NCBI GenBank assembly: GCA_947499955.1
Contig: CANMQI010000005.1
Span: 186,001-250,000 of the forward strand
Reading direction: 5' to 3'
Source of the DNA: an uncultured Granulosicoccus sp.
GTDB taxonomy: Bacteria; Pseudomonadota; Gammaproteobacteria; Granulosicoccales; Granulosicoccaceae
DNA: 64,000 bases
Notes under the pieces: model-generated
What the model was told of the DNA's origin: nothing
Seen by the model: only the letters and a program-made list of their open reading frames with translations
The model's database searches: none
Made by a program: the position numbers and the translations under genes
Shown here: piece after piece, positions 18,243-29,376 of the stretch
Position numbering within the stretch: position 1 is the first letter of the stretch
How the letters are laid out: each line of letters starts with the position of its first letter

Positions 18243-18745
18243 GATGGTTTGTGAAAATTCCGTTTTCCGTGCCAGGACCCGAGTCCTCTGCTGTTGATCA
18301 ACGACTGATCCCGACCGAATTGAGCGTACTGGACCATCAATTCCGATTTCAATGAATCAAGCCTCAGGACGGCCGCATCCAACCCCGGCGCCGATGAACG
18401 CAGATCACCACCGATCGGCTCTTCGGGTTTTTCCTGCCAGTCCTGCATCGTGATACCGGGACGCCCGCAGGCGGGCCCCCCGATGGCGGGCCCCCCGATG
18501 GCGTGCCCCCCGAAGGCGGCACCCCCGAGCCCGGACCGAACACGCTGTGCCTGTTTGCCAGACTTGACCGAGAGTTCGGTCGCAACCAGAGTCTCGGTAA
18601 CCCAGTAGACCAGCATGGCGGCCATTATCAGCGCCAGGAACGCAGCAAACCATTGTGCATTGGGCAGCACCATGTAACCCCACATCAGCAGCAGATACAT
18701 GCCCGCAGCCATGGAGAAACGCAGCAGTTGTGAAATCGTCGGCAT
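18239..18745 (-). CDS. Membrane protein with GGPAI repeat, first gene of Hpt/GGDEF-EAL operon
   Basis: A 168-residue protein with two predicted membrane helices near the N-terminus (FSMAAGMYLLLMWGYMVL and WFAAFLALIMAAMLVYWV). A cytoplasmic tail follows, containing a Gly-rich five-residue repeat (GGAAF GGHAI GGPAI GGPAC) and a helical end. I chose the ATG at 18745 (MPTISQLLRF) because an AGGA site precedes it by a normal distance; ATGs 15 and 27 bases upstream are possible. The tight coupling to the Hpt and receiver genes suggests a membrane input or anchoring role. I recognise no family. Confidence 0.72.
   Translation of the reverse strand: MPTISQLLRFSMAAGMYLLLMWGYMVLPNAQWFAAFLALIMAAMLVYWVTETLVATELSVKSGKQAQRVRSGLGGAAFGGHAIGGPAIGGPACGRPGITMQDWQEKPEEPIGGDLRSSAPGLDAAVLRLDSLKSELMVQYAQFGRDQSLINSRGLGSWHGKRNFHKPS
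18471..18529. repeat. 15-bp tandem repeat (four copies) inside coding sequence
   Basis: Units GCGGGCCCCCCGATG (two identical copies), GCGTGCCCCCCGAAG and a final 14-base GCGGCACCCCCGAG. On the minus strand they encode GGPAI-type pentapeptides in the membrane protein of the Hpt operon. Unit length is a multiple of three, so copy changes would alter tail length without breaking the frame. Confidence 0.9.
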
Positions 18746-18949
18746 CCTCAATCCTGAATACATCTCATGCACAACGTATCGACGCTGCCGCGGACAACTT
18801 GACCCGAGAACGCATGAAATGCCTCATACAGTCCATCCGGCGTCACCGGCGGACTGCTCAAGGCGCAACGGGGCTCTTCAGGTGAGCCCGAAAAAACGCG
18901 ATCCGATCCGTCCGCGCACAGGACATTCTGCAGACAGAATCAGCGGCAA

Positions 18950-20155
18950 TTACACCAGGCGCTTTGCTCGCCAGGCAGCAATATCGTCCTGTCCGGCATC
19001 CAGCCAGCTGCGCAGCACCTCATCGGTATGCTGGCCCAGTTCCGGTCCGGCCCAGCGCGATCTGGCCGGCGTCTGCGTAAGCTTCGGATGCACCGCGGGC
19101 ATCAGTCGCGGCTCGCCATTGACAGGCAGACTTTCGAACATGCCTCTGGACTGGAAATGTGGATCCTGCACCAGGTCGACGATGGAATTGACCGGACCTG
19201 CCGGCACATCGGCAGCATCGAGAATATCCAGTGCCTCGGCGGAGGATACCGTTGCGCTCCAGGCTGACAGCAGAGCATCGATCTCGGCCTCATTCGCCAC
19301 TCGGCCCCGGTTATCCGCCAGGCGCACATCCTCGGCCAGCTCCGCCTGACCGATTGCCACCATGAGGCGCTTGAATATCGAATCACCATTCCCACCAATC
19401 ACGATGTACCTACCATCGCTGCATTGATACGTGTTGGTCGGCACGATGCCGGTCACGGTAGAGCCGGAGGGCTCGCGGACGACCCCGGCACCATCGTATT
19501 CGGGCAGTACACCTTCGAGCATGTTGAATACCGACTCGACAATCGACACATCGACGGTCTGACCGCCCTGCCCCAGCCTCTGCCGGGCGATGAGCGCCAA
19601 CAAAGCCCCCACGGTGGCGTGCATGCCCGCCAGTGTATCTCCCAGGGACAGGTTCATGCGCACCGGCTTCTCGTCCGGATACCCATTGACGTAACGCAGC
19701 CCGCCAGCGGCTTCGCAGGCCGAGGCGAAACCGGGCTTGCGTGCATAGGGCCCGCTCTGCCCATAACCCGACACGCGCGTATAGATCAGCTCGGGATGCA
19801 GCGTCTTCACCTCATCCGGACCCAGCCCCCAGGCTTCCATGCGACCGGGGCGAAAATTCTCGATCAGGATATCGGCCTGCAACATGAGCTGTCGCGCAAT
19901 ATCAGCCCCCTCTTCGCGCGACAGATCCAGGGTCACCGACTTCTTGTTGCGCGCCAGACTGCGCCACCAGTAGGAGGTGCCCTGCTCATCCAGCACCCGC
20001 CAGGTGCGCAGCGGATCGCCCCTGCCCGGTGGTTCGATCTTGACAACCTCTGCCCCAAAGGCTGCCAGCATCTGCCCGGCGAAGGGGCCGGCTATCAGCT
20101 GCCCCATCTCCAGGACCCGAATGCCTGACAATGGCAGGGCGTTGTCATCGTTCAT
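18950..20155 (-). CDS. Family III CoA-transferase (CaiB/BaiF)
   Basis: A 401-residue CoA-transferase. The N-terminus LSGIRVLEMGQLIAGPFAGQ is the family opening. It is followed by FGAEVVKIEPPGRGDPLR, the central NKKSVTLDLSREEGADIARQ, LIENFRPGRMEAWGLG, and VNGYPDEKPVRMNLSLGDTL before the active region. It moves CoA between carboxylic acids (formyl-CoA:oxalate, succinyl-CoA and similar); the acids here cannot be told. The antibiotic-monooxygenase-like gene lies upstream on the same strand after 74 bases, so the two may be co-transcribed. Confidence 0.93.
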   Translation of the reverse strand: MNDDNALPLSGIRVLEMGQLIAGPFAGQMLAAFGAEVVKIEPPGRGDPLRTWRVLDEQGTSYWWRSLARNKKSVTLDLSREEGADIARQLMLQADILIENFRPGRMEAWGLGPDEVKTLHPELIYTRVSGYGQSGPYARKPGFASACEAAGGLRYVNGYPDEKPVRMNLSLGDTLAGMHATVGALLALIARQRLGQGGQTVDVSIVESVFNMLEGVLPEYDGAGVVREPSGSTVTGIVPTNTYQCSDGRYIVIGGNGDSIFKRLMVAIGQAELAEDVRLADNRGRVANEAEIDALLSAWSATVSSAEALDILDAADVPAGPVNSIVDLVQDPHFQSRGMFESLPVNGEPRLMPAVHPKLTQTPARSRWAGPELGQHTDEVLRSWLDAGQDDIAAWRAKRLV

Positions 20156-20229
20156 TGTTTACAGACTGCGAGCGGATTCACCCCTACCTTGCAATATTTC
20201 AGACCGATCGGCAAGCCGTTCAAGAAGCA

Positions 20230-20547
20230 TCAGCCGCCATGATCAGACAGCGCTGAGGGCAAACCCTGCCCACCTGCAGGCCTCGTTTCGAAGCGATGCC
20301 CGAAGCCGCTGATCAGGTGTTTGCACTCGGCGATGGCCTGATGCAAGTCGGTTGATCCAATCGACTGCTTGTGCGCCTCCCGGCTCTCCCAGACCTCGGT
20401 AATCCACAGCGCGTTCTCGTCCATGGTGTCACGCGCAACAACGTAACTCAGGCAGCCAGGCATGTTACGGCTCGCGTCGAGAAGAATCCTGATCAGCGCT
20501 TCCCGGCCATCGGGAACCGACATCATCTTTCCGATTATTCCGTGCAT
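20230..20547 (-). CDS. ABM (antibiotic biosynthesis monooxygenase-like) domain protein
   Basis: A 105-residue ABM-fold protein (ferredoxin-like dimeric alpha/beta barrel). Features are MHGIIGKMMSVPDGREALIR, SRNMPGCLSYVVARDTMDEN, LWITEVWESREAHKQSI, and a helix ending LISGFGHRFETRP. Members include quinol monooxygenases such as YgiN and small stress proteins. The WITEVW-ES-EAH core is well conserved. It sits between FadH (upstream) and the CoA-transferase, all on the minus strand. A precise reaction is not assignable. Confidence 0.85.
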   Translation of the reverse strand: MHGIIGKMMSVPDGREALIRILLDASRNMPGCLSYVVARDTMDENALWITEVWESREAHKQSIGSTDLHQAIAECKHLISGFGHRFETRPAGGQGLPSALSDHGG

Positions 20548-20623
20548 TCAGCTGCCCCTGAATCTGTTTCAAACGAATGGTGCAGCAATGATAGACCAGC
20601 TGCTGCTCACATGGATCAGCAGC

Positions 20624-22702
<2,079 letters not shown>

Positions 22703-22734
22703 TCAGCAGGCGGGCGATACCGGCGTGCGTGCTA

Positions 22735-23166
22735 TCAGATTCGCCCATGTTGCCGCAGTCGAATCTGCGTCAGCGTCTCGACCAGCATGGCAGTCAGCAG
22801 GCCGAACACCAGCAGGCCGTTGGCTGCCGCCAGACCACTCAGCAGGCGCCACTCGACCGGCAGCAAGATATCACCGAATCCCAGTGTCGTGAAGGCAACC
22901 AGCGCGAAATAGACAGAGGTTTCAAAACTATCGAAGATGTGCAGCAGCCACAAGGCAATCGCCCAGATCCAGACCGATGCCGTCATCATGACAATCGTCC
23001 AGAGCATTGCCAGTGACAGGGCCAGGATGAGTTTGATGCCATGAGAGGGCCGTACCAGCCACTTGTGGCTACGAGCCAATACCACCTCAAGCCCCCACCA
23101 CGACATGGCCGCCACGAATGCCGTCGCGCCGATCAGAGCACTGCCGAGTATCAACTGAACCAGCAT
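22735..23166 (-). CDS. Two-pore-helix (ion_trans_2) potassium channel-like protein
   Basis: A 143-residue membrane protein with four hydrophobic segments. The pore region FALVAFTTLGFGDILLPVEW contains the selectivity-filter variant TLGFGD, as in bacterial ion_trans_2 proteins. The last helix (LLSGLAAANGLLVFGLLTAM) follows as expected. No ligand-binding domain is fused. It lies 86 bases upstream of fadH on the same strand, with no evident functional link. Confidence 0.87.
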   Translation of the reverse strand: MLVQLILGSALIGATAFVAAMSWWGLEVVLARSHKWLVRPSHGIKLILALSLAMLWTIVMMTASVWIWAIALWLLHIFDSFETSVYFALVAFTTLGFGDILLPVEWRLLSGLAAANGLLVFGLLTAMLVETLTQIRLRQHGRI

Positions 23167-23380
23167 GGGGGATGAATCTCCTTGGGTTGCGTACCCGGGT
23201 CAGCGTACCTTGATTATCCAGGAAGCAGTAGACCCGGGTAGAACACCATGTCGGATTGCAGAGCCTTGTCTCATTGTTTCAGCGTAACAATCTGGTGCCT
23301 TCACCCGGTATCAGCTGCCCGGACATACGCGGACTCCTGGTGTCTCCTCGGTTTTTCCGGGTCCACCCATGGTGCTGCGG

Positions 23381-23418
23381 CGCAGGCACTGGCGCAGGCA
23401 CTGGCGCAGGCACTGGCG
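23381..23418. repeat. 12-bp tandem repeat abutting the acnA stop codon
   Basis: Three full copies plus a partial of CGCAGGCACTGG, ending one base before the acnA stop codon (23420-23422, minus strand). Read past the stop in the acnA frame, the repeat would give Ala-Pro-Val-Pro units. It may be a decayed former C-terminal extension or a slippage-derived spacer. Confidence 0.9.
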
Positions 23419-23419
23419 C

Positions 23420-26185
23420 CTACTCTTTCGCCGCCAGCTGACGCAGCACATAATGCAAGATACCGCCGTTACGCAGGTAGTCCCATTCCACATCGGTATC
23501 CACCCGTACGATGGCCTCGAAGTCGGTACTCTTGCCTTCAGCATCCACCGCACTGACCGTCACCTTGCCCGGTTGCTCTGCCAGCGATGAAATGCTGAAA
23601 GCCTCCTCGCCATTGAGTTGCAGAGGCTCCACCCCCTCACCAGGCAGGAACTGCAAGGGCAGTACGCCAAAACCGACCAGATTGGACCGGTGGATACGTT
23701 CGTAGCCTTCGGCAATGACCGCTCGAACACCCAGCAGACTGACGCCCTTGGCAGCCCAGTCACGACTGGAGCCCGTACCGTATTCCTTACCGGCCAACAC
23801 CACCAATGGCACCTTTTCCTGCTGATACTGCATCGCCGCATCGAAGATGCTGATGGTCTCGGACTCCGGCAGATGCCGCGTGAAACCGCCTTCCACACCC
23901 GGTACCAGCAGGTTCCTCAAACGTACGTTGGCGAAGGTACCGCGCATCATCACTTCATGGTTACCCCGACGCGATCCGTAGCTGTTGAAGTCTCCCGGCT
24001 TGATACCCAGCGAGCTCAGATACTCACCGGCCGCACTGTCCGCACCGATGGCACCTGCCGGGGAGATGTGGTCTGTCGTCACCGAGTCTCCGACCATGAC
24101 CAGGCAACGTGCCTCTTCGATGGGCTGCAGCGCAGGTACCTCGGCCGTCATGCCGGTAAAGAACGGCGGTTGCTTGATATAGCTGGATTCCGGCCAGGTA
24201 TAGGTCTTGTCATCCGGTGTGTCCAGGCGGCGCCAGTCTTCCGTGCCGTCGAATACGTCTGAATAACGCTGCCGAAACAGGCTCGAACTGATGTGCTCTG
24301 CCACCAGATCTGCAATCTCCTGCGGAGAAGGCCAGAGATCCTTCAGATACACATCATTGCCATTGGCGTCCTGTCCCAGGGGGTCATTGGCGAAGTCATG
24401 CAGCATGGATCCGGCCAGCGCGTAGGCGACAACCAGCGGTGGTGAGGCCAGATAATTGGTACGTACCTGCTGGTGTATGCGCCCCTCGAAATTGCGGTTG
24501 CCCGACAGTACCGAGGAGACAACCAGACCGCGCTCACGGATGGCGTCGCTGATCTCATCATCCAGAGGGCCAGAGTTGCCAATACAGGTGGTACAGCCGA
24601 AACCGACGACGTTGAAGCCCAGATTCTGCAGCGGCTGCATGAGGTTCGCCGCTTCAAGATAACCGGTAACCACTTGCGATCCGGGAGCCAGAGACGTCTT
24701 GACCCAGGGCTTGCGGGTCAGGCCGATCTCGCTGGCGCGCTGCGCCAGCAGACCCGCAGCCATCATGACGTAGGGATTCGATGTATTGGTGCAGGAGGTA
24801 ATGGCCGCGATGACGATGTCGCCGTGCTGCAACTCGTGTTCGCCGTCTCCATTCCCGGATTGAGGGCCGACATCGTCCGCCTCGACCGCCTGATCATGGC
24901 CGATGGCGCTGTCGCCCCCTTCCTTCACGAACTCCGATTCGCTTGACGGTTCGTCTTCTGACGGGCTCTTTTCCACTTGCTGATTGTTGGCAAGGTATGC
25001 ATCCAGATAGTCCCTGAAGGCACCCACCGATGAACTCAGTGCAATTCTGTCCTGCGGCCGCTTCGGCCCGGCAATGCTGGGCTCTACCTCGTCCAGGTTC
25101 AGGGTCAGAGACTCGGAATAATCGGCCGCCGCTGCACCGTCCTCACGCCACAACCCCTGCATGCGCGCATAGCTCTCGACACGTTCGATGACCTCCGCAT
25201 CGCGGCCGGACAGCTCCAGGTACTTCAGGGTTTCTGCATCCACCGGGAAGATGCCGCAAGTGGCACCGTATTCGGGCGCCATATTGCCTATGGTCGCTCG
25301 ATCGGCCAACGGCAGACCGGATAACCCATCGCCATGAAATTCGACAAACTTGCCGACAACCCCGTGTTCACGCAGCATCTGCGTAACCTTCAGGACCAGA
25401 TCGGTTGCGGTGGCGCCAGCAGGCAGTTTGCCGACAATCTCCACACCCACGACATCGGGTATGAGCATGGACATCGGCTGACCCAGCATCGCCGCTTCTG
25501 CCTCGATGCCTCCCACGCCCCAGCCCAATACGCCCAGGCCGTTGATCATGGTGGTATGCGAATCGGTGCCCACCAGCGTATCGGGGTAGACCCAGGTATC
25601 GCCATCAATCTGCTTGGTGCTGACAACATCGGCCAGATATTCCAGGTTCACCTGATGCACGATGCCGGTGCCCGGTGGCACGACACGAAAGTTCTCGAAG
25701 GCCTGTTGCCCCCAGCGCAGGAACTGATAGCGCTCTCGGTTACGCTGGAATTCCAGCTTGGTATTCAGGTCCAGCGCCTGCTGCGTACCGAATTTGTCCA
25801 CCATGACAGAATGATCGATGACCAGGTCGACCCGTTCCAGTGGGTTGATCGTCTCCGGGTTGCCACCCAGCTGAGTGATCGCATCCCGCATGGCGGCAAG
25901 ATCGACAATGGCGGGTACACCCGTGAAGTCCTGCAGAATGACGCGAGCCGGAGTGAAGGCGATCTGTTCTTCGGATTTCGACTGACTGTCATGCTTGAGA
26001 AGCGCTTCAATCTGAGCCGATGTCACCGTGCCGCCGTTTTCATTGCGGAGCAGGTTCTCCAGCATGATCTTCAGTGAATAAGGCAGTCGGCTAACCGAGT
26101 ATTCTTTCTCCAGCACATCCAGCCGGTGACACTGAAGACTGGTGGATCCGCCGTCCAGCGTGGATCGAGTACCAAAACTGTTCAT
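23420..26185 (-). CDS. acnA: Aconitate hydratase A
   Basis: Citrate/isocitrate isomerase of the TCA cycle, 921 residues. The 4Fe-4S cysteines are in AAITSCTNTSNP and GFGCTTCIGNSGPL. Other signatures are DFTGVPAIVDLAAMRDAI, DTLVGTDSHTTMINGLGVLG and SYGSRRGNHEVMMRGTFANV. I start it at the ATG at 26185 (MNSFGTRSTL) because GGGGA stands seven bases upstream; the in-frame ATG two codons earlier is too close to that site. Compared with the E. coli enzyme it carries an acidic Ser/Glu/Asp-rich insertion of about 45 residues (coded near 24835-24990) before AAITSCTN, in the inter-domain linker. A 12-bp tandem repeat begins right after the stop. Confidence 0.96.
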   Translation of the reverse strand: MNSFGTRSTLDGGSTSLQCHRLDVLEKEYSVSRLPYSLKIMLENLLRNENGGTVTSAQIEALLKHDSQSKSEEQIAFTPARVILQDFTGVPAIVDLAAMRDAITQLGGNPETINPLERVDLVIDHSVMVDKFGTQQALDLNTKLEFQRNRERYQFLRWGQQAFENFRVVPPGTGIVHQVNLEYLADVVSTKQIDGDTWVYPDTLVGTDSHTTMINGLGVLGWGVGGIEAEAAMLGQPMSMLIPDVVGVEIVGKLPAGATATDLVLKVTQMLREHGVVGKFVEFHGDGLSGLPLADRATIGNMAPEYGATCGIFPVDAETLKYLELSGRDAEVIERVESYARMQGLWREDGAAAADYSESLTLNLDEVEPSIAGPKRPQDRIALSSSVGAFRDYLDAYLANNQQVEKSPSEDEPSSESEFVKEGGDSAIGHDQAVEADDVGPQSGNGDGEHELQHGDIVIAAITSCTNTSNPYVMMAAGLLAQRASEIGLTRKPWVKTSLAPGSQVVTGYLEAANLMQPLQNLGFNVVGFGCTTCIGNSGPLDDEISDAIRERGLVVSSVLSGNRNFEGRIHQQVRTNYLASPPLVVAYALAGSMLHDFANDPLGQDANGNDVYLKDLWPSPQEIADLVAEHISSSLFRQRYSDVFDGTEDWRRLDTPDDKTYTWPESSYIKQPPFFTGMTAEVPALQPIEEARCLVMVGDSVTTDHISPAGAIGADSAAGEYLSSLGIKPGDFNSYGSRRGNHEVMMRGTFANVRLRNLLVPGVEGGFTRHLPESETISIFDAAMQYQQEKVPLVVLAGKEYGTGSSRDWAAKGVSLLGVRAVIAEGYERIHRSNLVGFGVLPLQFLPGEGVEPLQLNGEEAFSISSLAEQPGKVTVSAVDAEGKSTDFEAIVRVDTDVEWDYLRNGGILHYVLRQLAAKE

Positions 26186-26478
26186 GATCATTTCCCCGTG
26201 TGGAACGAACAAGGGTGGCATCCACAGCCAGTCTGACGAAATGGACGCCACAACGCTAGATTCTGGATATTACCGCATGCGCCGCCCATACCCGAGCACC
26301 GGGCGGGATCTACACAGTGCGATGAACGTCGGGCACCGGCTAGTGGGTCTCAGGCAATGCTGGCGACTCGCCATGGCCGATTGTTCCATGAACACCTGCG
26401 CCTGTTGCGGCAACAACCCTCCCACACGATTGCACCAGTCAGGCAAGTGCTCGATTCAGGCTGACAAGGATCTCACTC

Positions 26479-26883
26479 TTACTCCGATACGTACCTGGCT
26501 GCCAGCTGCACGTTCTCGACGGTCAGGGGCTTGCTGAGATAGTCCCGCACCATCGGATACCGGCTGGCCCTTTCACGGTCAGCCGGATCGAGCGAGGTGG
26601 TGAGCATGACAACGATGCACTCGGCAAATTCCTCACCGAACTCGGCAATGGCTTCATCCAGAAATTCAAAACCATTCATCCTCGGCATGTGGATGTCCAG
26701 AAATACAATATCCGGCGTCACACGGTCTTCCGTACGAAACCAGGCGAGCGCCTCTTCGGCAAGCTGGAAATCCAGGACGTTCTCGACGATCCCCGAACGC
26801 TTCAGAACACGTTTGTAGATCATCTGATCTATCGGCTCATCATCGATGGTGATGACGGTCTTTATCATCGGCAAGTGCGTCAT
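26479..26883 (-). CDS. Single-domain response regulator (receiver)
   Basis: A 134-residue CheY-like receiver with no output domain. Acidic pair in TVITIDDEPIDQMIYKRVLK, phospho-acceptor Asp in DIVFLDIHMPRMNGFEFLDE, Thr in VVMLTTSLDP and Lys in YLSKPLTVENVQLA. The ATG at 26883 overlaps the stop of the upstream histidine-kinase gene by four bases, so the kinase is its evident partner. A start at the second Met (MIKTVITIDD) is possible. It probably signals by protein-protein contact. About 290 bases without a credible gene separate it from acnA. Confidence 0.92.
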   Translation of the reverse strand: MTHLPMIKTVITIDDEPIDQMIYKRVLKRSGIVENVLDFQLAEEALAWFRTEDRVTPDIVFLDIHMPRMNGFEFLDEAIAEFGEEFAECIVVMLTTSLDPADRERASRYPMVRDYLSKPLTVENVQLAARYVSE

Positions 26884-28037
26884 GCTGCGATTTCCATCGA
26901 AAAGGCCGTCCCGCTGCGACCGTCAGACGTCACTTCGATGGCAAAGTGGTGGTTTTCAGCAACACGCTGACACAGGGAAAGGCCGATACCGGTGCCGGCA
27001 TACTTGTCTCGCAGATTGAGCCGGTTGAACAGGCCGAATACCTTCTTCTGGTCTTCCGGGCGGATACCGATGCCATTGTCCTGAACCGTAATCCGATGCC
27101 CCCGGCCGACTGGCACAGCGCTGACAGTCACCTTGTGTTCCCGCTCACTGTGACGAAACTTCAGCGCATTGGCGATCAGGTTCTGAAACAGCATGCGCAA
27201 CTGCATCGAATCGCCGGGGACAATCGGCAACTCATCGACAGCCACTGCCGCACCAGCGCTGCGTACGTCCGCGCTCAGGTCCGTCACGATGCCACTGACC
27301 AGCGAGTGCAGGTCAACAGGATCGACCTTGGTGGCGACATCCACGGTACGCGAATAGGTCAGAACATCTTCCACCTGAACCCCCATACGCTGCACCGTCT
27401 CCATGCCCTTTTCGATGAACATCCGGGAATCGCTGCTCATTGCCTCACCTTCGAAAAGGAGCTCACCAAAGATCATTTTCAGCGTGTTGGCGGGTGATTG
27501 CAGGTCGTGCGAGATCGCATAGGTGAATTCCCGCTGTTCACGCCGCAAGCGCTCACTGCTCAGCTTGGCCGTCTTGAGACGGATCAGATCAGAGACGCAA
27601 CCGGCGATCTTCTGTGCCCTGCGTATCTCCGAATCTGTCCAGCGACGCGCTTCGGGCTGCATCATGCACAGCCCACCAATGACCTTGCCGCCCGGAGCCT
27701 CTATCGGAATACCCAGATAAGCCAGTGGCTGCCCCTCGGACAACGCCGGCGTGCCGACCAGCAAGGAATGCAGGCGGGCATCCGGCACCACCACCGGCGC
27801 ACCCGTCAGGGGTACATGCTGACAGTAGGTCAACTCCATGGGTAGTTCACGGCTGCAGGCCAGCTCATCCGGGTGCCCGTGCTGACTCTTGTAGAAGATT
27901 CGGCTCTTCCTGAAATCTGCAATCGATACATGCGCAACCGGAACGTCGAGCAACTCGGAAGCGAGACTGGTCAGATTATCGAACTCCTGTTCGGCAGGCG
28001 CATCGACCAGTCCTAGTTCTTCCAGCGTAAAATGCAT
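26880..28037 (-). CDS. GAF-domain sensor histidine kinase
   Basis: A 385-residue cytoplasmic kinase with no membrane segments. The N-terminal GAF domain (about 15-160) includes LLDVPVAHVSIADFRKSRIF and AYLGIPIEAPGGKVIGGLCM. The phospho-acceptor H-box is FTYAISHDLQSPANTL. The ATPase domain has LFQNLIANALKFRH (N box), DNGIGIRPEDQKKVF (G1/F) and GTGIGLSLCQRVAENH (G2). It resembles bacteriophytochrome-type output modules, but the GAF domain has no obvious chromophore-binding pattern that I can verify. It is coupled by ATGA overlap to the receiver gene downstream. Confidence 0.93.
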   Translation of the reverse strand: MHFTLEELGLVDAPAEQEFDNLTSLASELLDVPVAHVSIADFRKSRIFYKSQHGHPDELACSRELPMELTYCQHVPLTGAPVVVPDARLHSLLVGTPALSEGQPLAYLGIPIEAPGGKVIGGLCMMQPEARRWTDSEIRRAQKIAGCVSDLIRLKTAKLSSERLRREQREFTYAISHDLQSPANTLKMIFGELLFEGEAMSSDSRMFIEKGMETVQRMGVQVEDVLTYSRTVDVATKVDPVDLHSLVSGIVTDLSADVRSAGAAVAVDELPIVPGDSMQLRMLFQNLIANALKFRHSEREHKVTVSAVPVGRGHRITVQDNGIGIRPEDQKKVFGLFNRLNLRDKYAGTGIGLSLCQRVAENHHFAIEVTSDGRSGTAFSMEIAA

Positions 28038-28169
28038 ACTCGGTTCTCGGTTCTGGCAATAGGCAACTCGTGCTTATTGATCGCTTGGGGTGACCTGCAT
28101 GTAACGGCCCCCCACACCTCAACTTGAACGCAGGACAATGCGTACCCGCCACGCAAGCGGGCAGCGCGA

Positions 28170-29273
28170 CTAACCGATGGAAAAGCGGCTCTTCATCAGG
28201 CGATCGAACCATGTCAGCAGCACACCATCCAGCGTGCTCTGCACCCCGATGGATAATCGCTCCATCAGGCTCTTTTTCGCCTTGAAGCTGATCATCAGTA
28301 CATCGCGCTCTTCGCAGGCATCGATCAGATACTGATCACTGGTGGACAGCTTGTCAGCCAGATGCAGGTCCAGGGTGTCCTGTCCGGACCAGATTTCACC
28401 GGTTGCCACCTGCTCGATGTCCAGTTGCGGCCGTCGTTTGCCCACGTAGTCCTTGAATTGAACGTGAATGCGCTCGATATCCTCGATGAATTTCTGTCGC
28501 CCTTCATCGGTGTTTTCACCAAACAGCGTCAGCGTGCGCTTGTACTTGCCGGCAGTCAGCATCTCGAAATCGATATTGTGTTCCTTGAGCAGGCGGTGAA
28601 AATTGGGAATCTGCGCAACCACGCCGATGGAACCCAGCACCGCGAAAGGGGCGGCAATCAGCTTGTCGGCCACACAGGCCATCATGTAACCGCCACTGGC
28701 AGCAACCTTGTCCACGCAAACGGTCAAGGGCACCTTCTTGTCGCGGATACGATCCAGCTGCGATGCTGCCAGGCCGTAGGATGTCACCATGCCACCGCCA
28801 CTTTCCAGACGTACCAGAACCTCGTCGTCAACGGTGGCCGCGGTCAGTACGGCCGTGATCTCGCGACGCAGTTTCTCGACCTCACTGGCACGGATATCCC
28901 CGTCGAAATCCAGTACATACAAACGTGAGCGGCTCTTCTCCACCAGGATGGTTTCACCCTCACCGCGTTGCTTGCTCGCTTTCTTTGCCGCCTTCTTGGC
29001 AGCCTTCTTCTCGGCCTTGTCTGCCGCCTTCTTTTCTTTCTCGGCAAGCTTGCGTTCGAAAGGTTCCATCAGGGAGAAAGACAGCGCCTCCTGCATGTCT
29101 TCCAGACGCTCATTGTATTTTCTGATTTCGATATGGCCTTCGCCCCCCCCCTCATCCATATCGCGGCTGCGCATGGCGGCGGCCACAATGGCCATGATGA
29201 TGGCCACCACGGCAATCACGAACGTCAGCGCCTTCAGAAAGAACAAACCGTATTCATAGAAAAACTCAGCCAC
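28170..29273 (-). CDS. sohB: Inner-membrane protease SohB (S49 family)
   Basis: A 367-residue S49 (signal peptide peptidase-like) protease. One N-terminal membrane helix (FLKALTFVIAVVAIIMAIVA) is followed by a Lys/Ala/Glu-rich stretch (about 75-110, with KKAAKKAAKKAS). The protease domain begins RSRLYVLDFDGDIRASEVEK. The nucleophile Ser is in DKVAASGGYMMACVAD and the catalytic Lys in TAGKYKRTLTLFGENTDEGR. The order and motifs match E. coli SohB (about 349 residues); the Lys/Ala-rich linker accounts for the extra length. It probably degrades membrane or signal peptides at the periplasmic face. Confidence 0.94.
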   Translation of the reverse strand: MAEFFYEYGLFFLKALTFVIAVVAIIMAIVAAAMRSRDMDEGGGEGHIEIRKYNERLEDMQEALSFSLMEPFERKLAEKEKKAADKAEKKAAKKAAKKASKQRGEGETILVEKSRSRLYVLDFDGDIRASEVEKLRREITAVLTAATVDDEVLVRLESGGGMVTSYGLAASQLDRIRDKKVPLTVCVDKVAASGGYMMACVADKLIAAPFAVLGSIGVVAQIPNFHRLLKEHNIDFEMLTAGKYKRTLTLFGENTDEGRQKFIEDIERIHVQFKDYVGKRRPQLDIEQVATGEIWSGQDTLDLHLADKLSTSDQYLIDACEERDVLMISFKAKKSLMERLSIGVQSTLDGVLLTWFDRLMKSRFSIG

Positions 29274-29376
29274 ACTTATCCCCTGCCTTGTATTGTCTGT
29301 TTATCGAACGCATGTCGTCCCACAGCGGCAATCACCCCCAACGGTAATCACCCCGTCGTGCGAACGTGCGCCAGAA

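Noticed and set aside
26142-26537. Small plus-strand frame with a Cys-rich stretch (NTCACCGNN)
   Set aside because: Overlaps both acnA and the receiver gene antisense; no ribosome site or family pattern, and the cysteine run is too short to mean much.
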